Assembly (NCBI GenBank): GCA_028685275.1
Contig: JAQUEG010000026.1
Span: 1-8,133 of the forward strand
DNA: 8,133 bases
From: Bacilli bacterium
GTDB taxonomy: Bacteria > Bacillota_I > Bacilli_A > RF39 > UBA660
Reading direction: 5' to 3'
Part shown: one piece after another, positions 1-4,209 of the stretch
Layout: each line of letters opens with the position of its first letter
Numbering within the stretch: position 1 is the first letter of the stretch
The notes under the pieces: model-generated
Database searches by the model: none
Told to the model about the DNA's origin: nothing
The model's input: only the letters and a program-made list of their open reading frames with translations
Position numbers and translations under genes: made by a program

Positions 1-172
1 GTTTTTTGGGAGTCATAGTTCCAACTCTAGTACAAACACCTCTTTTTTGTGGTGAATTAAGTTTTTTAGTTTTCCTTTTAATTGTATTTAAATTCACATT
101 TAAAACTGGTGACTTCGTTTTTTTAATTTTTCTAGTTCTTTCTTTAGTAACAAGTTGATTAATTGTTGGCAT
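1..172 (-). CDS. rpsL: Ribosomal protein S12 (uS12), N-terminal part, cut by the window edge
   Basis: This is the first 57 codons of the 30S ribosomal protein S12, which sits at the decoding centre and contributes to translational accuracy. The translation begins MPTINQLV, followed by a basic stretch with KSPVLN, and ends in [18 protein letters not shown], the signature S12 core. Between these lies an insertion of the type found in Bacillus S12 ([13 protein letters not shown] region), unlike the shorter proteobacterial version. The ATG at 170-172 is preceded by a near-perfect Shine-Dalgarno GAAAGGAGGA at 181-190 with 8-base spacing. The rest of the gene, and probably rpsG, fusA and tuf as in other Firmicutes, would lie left of the window. 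That is inference from the usual str operon order. The gene has its own promoter and leader here, so transcription starts at rpsL at this locus instead of running in from rpoC. Confidence 0.97.
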   Translation of the reverse strand, partial: MPTINQLVTKERTRKIKKTKSPVLNVNLNTIKRKTKKLNSPQKRGVCTRVGTMTPKK

Positions 173-195
173 ATATTATATCCTCCTTTCTTAAC

Positions 196-250
196 ACACC
201 TCCTGGTGTTTCACATTATCAGTAAATATAAGTTTTGCCCTAGCAAAACT
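196..250 (-). promoter_or_regulatory. Two-hairpin leader of rpsL
   Basis: In the untranslated leader, read on the minus strand, there are two inverted repeats. The promoter-proximal one is AGTTTTGC-TAGG-GCAAAACT (231-250), a perfect 8-bp stem with a 4-base loop. The second is ACACC-AGGA-GGTGT (196-209), a 5-bp stem whose loop and 3' arm contain AGGAGGTG, a strong ribosome-binding sequence. The true rpsL site lies about 6-15 bases further downstream (181-190). Neither hairpin is followed by a T tract, so they do not look like intrinsic terminators. They could be a protein-binding site, an mRNA-stability element or a decoy ribosome-binding site. The function is inferred and unproven. Confidence 0.5.
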
Positions 251-263
251 CATTTATAAAACT

Positions 264-298
264 ATTATAGTTTATCATTTTTATTATATGTTTGTCAA
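264..298 (-). promoter_or_regulatory. Probable promoter of rpsL
   Basis: On the minus strand there is a perfect -35 TTGACA (293-298) and a perfect TATAAT (264-269). Their spacing is 23 bases, too long for one ordinary promoter. With 16-18-base spacing the -35 would instead face GATAAA or TAAACT, each matching four of six bases. Transcription from either -10 would start near 255-263 and include both leader hairpins. A promoter here is likely because rpsL is divergent from the next gene, but the exact -10 is uncertain. Confidence 0.5.
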
Positions 299-342
299 TA
301 AAAATAATGTAAATTTTTTTTATTGTTGATTAAAATTGAAAG

Positions 343-359
343 TGCACAATTTATGTGCA
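343..359. promoter_or_regulatory. 17-bp dyad, possible operator
   Basis: TGCACA-ATTTA-TGTGCA is a perfect 6-bp inverted repeat with a 5-base centre, in the 393-base gap between the divergent rpsL and LysM-CAP genes. Its size and symmetry resemble a dimeric repressor site. It lies upstream of both putative promoters, not overlapping either one, and no regulator gene is nearby. A third half-site-like TTGCAC occurs at 426-431. This is suggestive only. Confidence 0.25.
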
Positions 360-440
360 ATAAATTTTATAATATCATAATTAATTAAATTAATGATTTG
401 AATTTAAATACGTAACTATAAACTATTGCACTAAAATCAT

Positions 441-492
441 TTAACAATAGACTTTTATTATTTACAATAGTTAATTTGTATTTTAAGTCTAT
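441..492. repeat. Inverted and direct repeats upstream of the LysM-CAP gene
   Basis: ATAGACTT (447-454) is repeated inverted as AAGTCTAT (485-492), with about 30 AT-only bases between. Overlapping this are two 10-base direct repeats, TTAACAATAG (441-450) and TTTACAATAG (461-470), spaced 20 bases start to start. In such AT-rich sequence short repeats arise by chance, but two at a near-integral number of helical turns upstream of a promoter could be activator sites. The rest of the 173-565 gap holds no coding frame I can support. Confidence 0.2.
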
Positions 493-515
493 ATGTTAAC
501 AAAACTACTTTAACT

Positions 516-528
516 CATATACTATAAT
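516..528 (+). promoter_or_regulatory. Promoter -10 region of the LysM-CAP gene
   Basis: TATAAT at 523-528 is a perfect housekeeping -10, giving a leader of about 30 bases before the start codon. No good -35 lies at 16-18 bases: TTAACA at 496-501 is 21 bases away. The overlapping CATATACTA (516-524) also fits the CATAnnnTA form of the -10 used by the mother-cell sporulation factor sigma-K, with an AC at 499-500. Which factor is used cannot be decided from sequence. Confidence 0.4.
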
Positions 529-565
529 ATATATTTATGAAAATTATTAGAAAGGTGATATTACT

Positions 566-1129
566 ATGACAGCTTATACAGTTATGCCAGGTGATACGAT
601 GTGGGGTATCGCTAATAAATTCGAAATTAAAATAAGTGATTTGATGGCAGCTAATCCACAAATTACTAATTCAAATCTTATTTTTTCAGGTCAAATAATT
701 AATATTCCCGCGGTCGCTGATGTTCCTAGTCCTGCTGATAATATAAAGGCATTAGAAACTGAAGTAATTCGTTTAGTTAATGTCGAGAGAGCAAGAACTG
801 GTCAGTCAGCACTCGTTGAAAATAATAAAATAAATAATGTCGCTAGAATTAAATCAAAAGATTTTATCAATAATAATTATTTTGCACATAATTCACCTAT
901 TTATGGAACTCCATTTGATATGATTAGATCTTTTGGAATTACATTTACTGCAGCCGCCGAAAATATTGCAAGGGGACATAGAACCGCTGCTGAAGTAATG
1001 AACTCCTGGATGAGTTCCTCAAGTCATAGAGCAAACATTTTAAACTCTACATATAATCAAATTGGTGTAGGTGTCGCAAAAGATGATAGCGGGAATTTAT
1101 TTTGGACTCAAATATTCATAAAGAACTAG
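566..1129 (+). CDS. LysM + CAP (SCP/PR1, YkwD-like) domain protein, no signal peptide
   Basis: 187 residues in two domains. Residues 3-49 are a LysM peptidoglycan/chitin-binding repeat (YTV.PGDTMWGIANKF, then NPQI and SGQIINIP). After a short proline-containing linker, residues 63-187 form a CAP domain of the bacterial YkwD type, with H108 (YFAHNSP), E132 (AENIA) and H154 (SSHRANIL), then IGVGVA and WTQIF. These are the usual cavity residues of CAP proteins, whose biochemical activity in bacteria is mostly unknown. There is no signal peptide and no membrane segment: the LysM starts at residue 3. This N-terminus resembles SafA-type spore coat proteins, which also begin directly with LysM, so a spore-envelope role is possible but inferred. 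An unconventional export route or phage origin are alternatives. The start is fixed by AAAGGTGAT at 551-559, six bases upstream. The gene stands alone, ends in TAG and is followed by a terminator. Confidence 0.93.
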   Translation: MTAYTVMPGDTMWGIANKFEIKISDLMAANPQITNSNLIFSGQIINIPAVADVPSPADNIKALETEVIRLVNVERARTGQSALVENNKINNVARIKSKDFINNNYFAHNSPIYGTPFDMIRSFGITFTAAAENIARGHRTAAEVMNSWMSSSSHRANILNSTYNQIGVGVAKDDSGNLFWTQIFIKN

Positions 1130-1174
1130 TAACATTTAATTATTTGAAAATTTTTTATTTTCTCTAGTCATTTC

Positions 1175-1207
1175 AAAAGAACTAGGTTACTATCCTAGTT
1201 CTTTTTT
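1175..1207. terminator. Bidirectional intrinsic terminator between convergent genes
   Basis: AAAAGAACTAGG (1175-1186) and CCTAGTTCTTTT (1194-1205) form a perfect 12-bp stem with a 7-base loop, followed by TTATTTTAT on the plus strand. Because the stem begins with four A's, it also ends in four U's when read from the minus strand, so it can serve both the LysM-CAP gene (46 bases after its stop) and the convergent membrane-protein gene (about 90 bases after its stop). Confidence 0.9.
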
Positions 1208-1295
1208 ATTTTATCATTAGAAAAACCATATTCCCATGCCCTTCTCTTAAATTTATTATAGTAACAAACACATCTACAAACTATAAAATGTTAAT

Positions 1296-1931
1296 TTAAT
1301 TAAAATATAGTAACAATAAAGTTCCGTTATTAATATCTCCTTCTTGACTTAAAGATGCTACAGCAAAACCATCACGCTGACATACATATTCATTGTCTTT
1401 GCATTTTTCTGAATTTTCACTATAATCGAACAATCCTATATATCCGTCATCAATGGAAAGTAACTTGTGTAATGCATTTAACCCAAGATTATTAATTCCA
1501 TCATATCTTTTAATAATTAAGTTTTGCCCTTCTTCTGAATCGTCACTACATCTAGATTTTATCGTATAATTAGATTCGCTATTATTACCTTTTTCAATAA
1601 AAATTTCGCCATTGCAAGTAGCAAATTCCTCGGAATCTATAATGTCCTTTGCATCTATTTCTATGATGTTATTTTCATTGGACATCATTCTAACAGTAGG
1701 TTTATAGTTATTGTATGAAACATAATTATTTTTCATTAAATAATCGTCCAAATTACTTAATAATGCAATACTATAATTTGCACTTTTTGACATTCGCGAG
1801 TTATAATTTATTTTATTAAAATCGTTAAGTTGATCATTCTTCTTTATTGTTTTTTCGCAAACCAAGTACATCCCCAACCCTATTAATAGTAAAAATATTA
1901 TTATTAAATACTTTTTTTGACTTTCAGCCAT
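1296..1931 (-). CDS. Hypothetical single-pass membrane protein with four extracytoplasmic cysteines
   Basis: 211 residues; I do not recognise the family. A short basic N-terminus (MAESQKKY) is followed by one hydrophobic segment at about residues 8-24. The next residues, VCEKTIKK, do not form a lipobox, so this looks like an anchored N-in/C-out protein. The remaining ~185 residues are hydrophilic, rich in Asn, Ser and acidic residues. They contain four cysteines (106, 128, 177 and 184; the last two in KCKDNEYVC), enough for two disulfides. The topology resembles prepilin-like or anchored surface proteins, but no prepilin peptidase motif is present. Two starts are possible. The ATG at 1952 has no Shine-Dalgarno, and the ATG at 1931 has only a weak GTGCGG upstream, so 1931 is preferred because it places the charged residues directly before the membrane segment. 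It is convergent with the LysM-CAP gene and downstream of ssrA. It is probably transcribed alone, but no convincing promoter was found. Confidence 0.75.
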   Translation of the reverse strand: MAESQKKYLIIIFLLLIGLGMYLVCEKTIKKNDQLNDFNKINYNSRMSKSANYSIALLSNLDDYLMKNNYVSYNNYKPTVRMMSNENNIIEIDAKDIIDSEEFATCNGEIFIEKGNNSESNYTIKSRCSDDSEEGQNLIIKRYDGINNLGLNALHKLLSIDDGYIGLFDYSENSEKCKDNEYVCQRDGFAVASLSQEGDINNGTLLLLYFN

Positions 1932-1952
1932 TAAAATTATCCGCACTTTCAT

Positions 1953-2187
1953 TTTTAATAAAAAAAAGCTTTTTATTAATGCATATTATTTTTATTTTTG
2001 GAACGTTTAATTTGCTGTTTTATAGTTATCTATCTTTACTTTTTTATTTCCTTTAAGTATTATTCTATCAAAATAAATACCTTTATGTGTTAAAAATTGG
2101 GCGTTTTTAAATACGCACTTGGGGGTATTTTTATATTAATAATTATATTTACTTTATTATTTGAGTTAAGACTTGTTATTATCTAAA
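1953..2187. other. Non-coding gap between the membrane-protein gene and ssrA
   Basis: About 235 AT-rich bases without a supportable gene. It holds an A/T-only 10-bp inverted repeat, TTAATAAAAA/TTTTTATTAA (1955-1964 and 1970-1979), just upstream of the alternative start at 1952. It also holds an isolated GC-containing patch at 2099-2129 (GGGCG...ACGCACTTGGGGG) with the near-palindrome GCGTTTTTAAATACGC and a T-rich stretch after it. I cannot assign that patch; it could be part of an old terminator or a remnant next to ssrA. Confidence 0.4.
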
Positions 2188-2203
2188 TGAACCAATCGGT
2201 TCA
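2188..2203 (-). terminator. Weak hairpin terminator candidate after ssrA
   Basis: On the minus strand TGAACC-GATT-GGTTCA forms a 6-bp stem with a 4-base loop, 13 bases past the tmRNA CCA end, followed by TTTAGATAAT. The stem is short and the T tract is interrupted, so it may serve as a 3'-processing signal or a weak terminator. Confidence 0.5.
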
Positions 2204-2216
2204 AATAATTACAATA

Positions 2217-2561
2217 TGGTGGAGCTGAGGGGAATTGAACCCCTGTCCGAAAATTTAAGTACTTAAACTTCTACAAGTTTAGTTAATTTTTTTATTTCAT
2301 CAATACTTATTAAATTAACAAAATAGTACTGACTAGTTTAAAAAAATTCATTATTTTCTCTTAAACAAAGAAAATAATATATCCCGTTTTTATGCGCCCC
2401 TAATAATTTCCTACGGGAAAAGAAATAAAAGGGACTTGCTACTTTTAATTAAGCAGCAAAAGCTAATTTTTGATTTCCAGTTATTATTAAACTGTAGATT
2501 TGACGCATACCTACGACTTGCCATTTAAGCCTTATAATCTCCGTCGAAACCAAACAGCCCC
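2217..2561 (-). ncRNA. ssrA: Transfer-messenger RNA (tmRNA, one-piece)
   Basis: 345 bases including an encoded CCA. tmRNA, charged with alanine and bound to SmpB, enters stalled ribosomes and switches translation to its internal tag frame. The 5' end GGGGCTG pairs with CAGCTCC at the 3' end as a 7-bp acceptor stem with one G-U. It is followed by the tmRNA D-loop signature GGTTTCGACGGAG. The T-arm GACAGGGGTTCAATTCCCC and CCA close the tRNA-like domain. The resume site ATAACT-GGA matches that of Bacillus subtilis tmRNA. The stop codon lies in the H5 stem (TTGCTGCTT with AAGTAGCAA). The segment between the tag and the T-arm is AT-rich, has short GC patches that can form pseudoknots, and is compact compared with the longer Bacillus molecule. 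It lies directly downstream of smpB, the usual Bacilli order, but has its own promoter. Confidence 0.97.
2449..2478 (-). other. tmRNA tag-peptide reading frame, GNQKLAFAA
   Basis: From the resume codon GGA (2476-2478), the frame reads GGA AAT CAA AAA TTA GCT and then TTT GCT GCT before TAA. This gives (A)GNQKLAFAA with the alanine carried by tmRNA itself. The resume codon is chosen by alignment of the preceding AATAATAACT with AAATATAACT before GGC in Bacillus subtilis (tag GKTNSFNQNVALAA). Nine encoded residues is short for a tag, and the end AFAA replaces the common ALAA, though the terminal AA for ClpX-type recognition is kept. Confidence 0.85.
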
Positions 2562-2571
2562 ATGTGCAAGC

Positions 2572-2600
2572 ATTATAGCACATTATATATTATATGTAAA
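2572..2600 (-). promoter_or_regulatory. Strong extended -10 promoter of ssrA
   Basis: On the minus strand the elements are -35 TTTACA (2595-2600), a 17-base spacer, and -10 TATAAT (2572-2577) preceded by TGC as an extended -10. Ten bases separate the -10 from the mature 5' end, so the primary transcript would carry at most a few extra bases for RNase P to remove. It lies in the 54-base gap between smpB and ssrA and lets tmRNA be made independently of the upstream operon. Confidence 0.88.
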
Positions 2601-2615
2601 TATCACAAAATAGAA

Positions 2616-3059
2616 TTAATACTTGTTATATTTCAACTCTTTTCGTTGTTCTCTTTCTAAATCTCTTTTTTTGATTGTTTCTCTTTTATCATAAGTTTTT
2701 TTCCCTTTGCCAATACCTATTAATACTTTTGCTTTGCCTTTTTTTAAATACAATTTCATTGGAACTATTGTCCATCCTTCTAATGTTACTTTGCTATTTA
2801 TTTTACTTATTTCAGTTTTGTTTAATAATAATTTTCGTGTTCTTCTTTCATCATGATTAAAACGATTACCTTCTTCATATTTCGCAATATACATATTTAA
2901 TAAATACACTTCATCTTTTTTTATTATGCCGTAACTATCTTTTAAATCAACACTACCTTGCCGAATTGATTTTATTTCTGTTCCTTTTAAAACTATTCCT
3001 GCTTCATAGGTATCATCAATATAATAATCATAGTTTGCTTTCCGATTATTAATTTCCAT
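2616..3059 (-). CDS. smpB: SmpB, tmRNA-binding ribosome-rescue protein
   Basis: 147 residues, a normal SmpB length. SmpB binds the tRNA-like part of tmRNA, mimics the missing anticodon arm in the ribosomal A site and is essential for trans-translation. Family motifs appear in order: NRKANYDY (5-12), YEAGIVLKGTEIKSIR (18-33), DSY (41-43), GNRFNHDERRTRKLLL (64-79), LYLKKGKAKV (103-112) and the basic C-terminal tail from KTYDKRETIKKRD (121 on) that reads the mRNA channel. A GTG at 3066-3068 is in frame but sits inside the Shine-Dalgarno GAGGTGAT (3064-3071), so the ATG at 3057-3059, four bases after it, is the start. It lies 19 bases downstream of the CapA-like gene and so is probably translated from the rnr-capA-smpB message. 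ssrA follows 54 bases later. Confidence 0.97.
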   Translation of the reverse strand: MEINNRKANYDYYIDDTYEAGIVLKGTEIKSIRQGSVDLKDSYGIIKKDEVYLLNMYIAKYEEGNRFNHDERRTRKLLLNKTEISKINSKVTLEGWTIVPMKLYLKKGKAKVLIGIGKGKKTYDKRETIKKRDLEREQRKELKYNKY

Positions 3060-3078
3060 TTTTATCACCTCAAATAAA

Positions 3079-4197
3079 TTACTTTATTATTACTACACTT
3101 TCTTCTAAACTAGTTACAATTTTACTATATTTTTCGAATATTTGCTCAAAATTAGTTAATATTTTGGGAGTTACCATATGATAAGGGATAATTTTAAAAT
3201 TTTTAAAATTTTGATAATACGTGTAAATAAATTTAACTGTAAGATCGCTAAAATTTATAGTTATATGATTGTTCTCATGTTTTTTAGTTATTATTAGTGA
3301 ACATATCATTCCTATTAAACGATCTACCCCTTTTTGTGCAGAAACAAAATTACCTAATGAATATAAAATTAAAGTTCCATCTATATATTCAATTGGTTGA
3401 ATCACATGAGGATGATGCCCAATTACAATATCAACCCCTAATTCTGCTAAAAATTTAGCAATTTCTTTTTGCTCTTTATTAGGAACATTAACGTATTCAT
3501 TTCCCCAATGCATAGAAACAATTAATAAATCAACTTGATCACGGACACGCATAATATCCTTTTTAACTAAATCATAATTAAAAACATTAACTAAATATTC
3601 TTTTCCTTTTGGTGCTTTTAAACCATTAGTATATGTTGTATAAGCTAATAAAGTATAAGATATATTATTTTTTATTTTAATAGGTTGCATATTTCGTTCC
3701 TCTAACGATAAATAAGTACCAGCAATTAAAACATCATGCTGTTGCCAATATTTAATTGAATTTTCGATCCCTTTTTCCCCTTTATCAAGAGAATGATTAT
3801 TAGCTAAAGCAATGAGATTAAAACCTAAATTTACCATTGCATCTCCGAATTGATGTGGTGTATTAAAACGTGGATATGAACTATAACCTAATTCAGAACC
3901 ACCAATAATGGTTTCTTGGTTATAAAACGCTAAATCGTGTTGTTTAATTAAGGGTGTAATATACTCAAAAAGATAACTAAAATTATAATCATCATCACCA
4001 ATTTGTGCATCACGATATAATGAGCCATGAATTAAAGCGTCACCTACCATTACTAAACTTAATTCTGATTCTTTTTTTTCTTCTTTTATAAAACTTTCCT
4101 TCTTGCCAAAACTTCTAAACTGCTTATATCCAAGAACTAATAACACTACTATTAATAACACTTCCAAACAGCAAATTAGAAATTTAGTTATTTTCAT
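3079..4197 (-). CDS. CapA/PgsA-family metallophosphoesterase-like protein, membrane anchored
   Basis: 372 residues. A single hydrophobic segment at about 8-23 anchors the N-terminus; the rest is predicted to face outward. The body matches the PGA_cap (CapA/PgsA) calcineurin-like fold: GDALIH (52-57), NQET (93-96), ANNHSLDKG (132-140), MHWGNEY (229-235), GHHPHVIQP (260-268) and YSLGNF (279-284). These are the metal-binding and active-site motifs, and all are intact. In Bacillus, PgsA/CapA is needed for poly-gamma-glutamate synthesis or anchoring, but capB, capC and capD homologues are absent here. Stand-alone members are common and of unknown substrate. The start has AAGGAG at 4203-4208, five bases upstream. 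It is tightly spaced, 12 bases after rnr and 19 before smpB, so it sits inside a conserved rescue cluster where it is not usually found, as far as I know. The function is probably a cell-surface phosphodiesterase; poly-glutamate production is not supported. Confidence 0.92.
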   Translation of the reverse strand: MKITKFLICCLEVLLIVVLLVLGYKQFRSFGKKESFIKEEKKESELSLVMVGDALIHGSLYRDAQIGDDDYNFSYLFEYITPLIKQHDLAFYNQETIIGGSELGYSSYPRFNTPHQFGDAMVNLGFNLIALANNHSLDKGEKGIENSIKYWQQHDVLIAGTYLSLEERNMQPIKIKNNISYTLLAYTTYTNGLKAPKGKEYLVNVFNYDLVKKDIMRVRDQVDLLIVSMHWGNEYVNVPNKEQKEIAKFLAELGVDIVIGHHPHVIQPIEYIDGTLILYSLGNFVSAQKGVDRLIGMICSLIITKKHENNHITINFSDLTVKFIYTYYQNFKNFKIIPYHMVTPKILTNFEQIFEKYSKIVTSLEESVVIIK

Positions 4198-4209
4198 TTT
4201 TTCTCCTTA

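Noticed and set aside
1176..1290. Minus-strand open stretch ending ...RRAWEYGFSNDKIKKN
   Set aside because: It has no start codon, is bounded by a stop just upstream, and ends inside the terminator stem. It could be a gene remnant but nothing supports it.
1955..1979. Inverted repeat TTAATAAAAA/TTTTTATTAA as a terminator
   Set aside because: The stem is all A/T with no G-C pairs and lies at the 5' side of the gene. It is expected by chance in this composition.
1847..2056. Plus-strand open frame overlapping the start of the membrane-protein gene
   Set aside because: Phe/Leu/Ser-rich translation typical of the antisense of AT-rich DNA. No ribosome-binding site.
2188..2229. Short plus-strand frame from ATG 2188 into ssrA
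   Set aside because: Only 13 codons, no ribosome-binding site, and antisense to tmRNA.
2217..2250. Phage attachment site at the tmRNA 3' end
   Set aside because: No second copy of the tmRNA 3' end and no integrase gene exist in the window.
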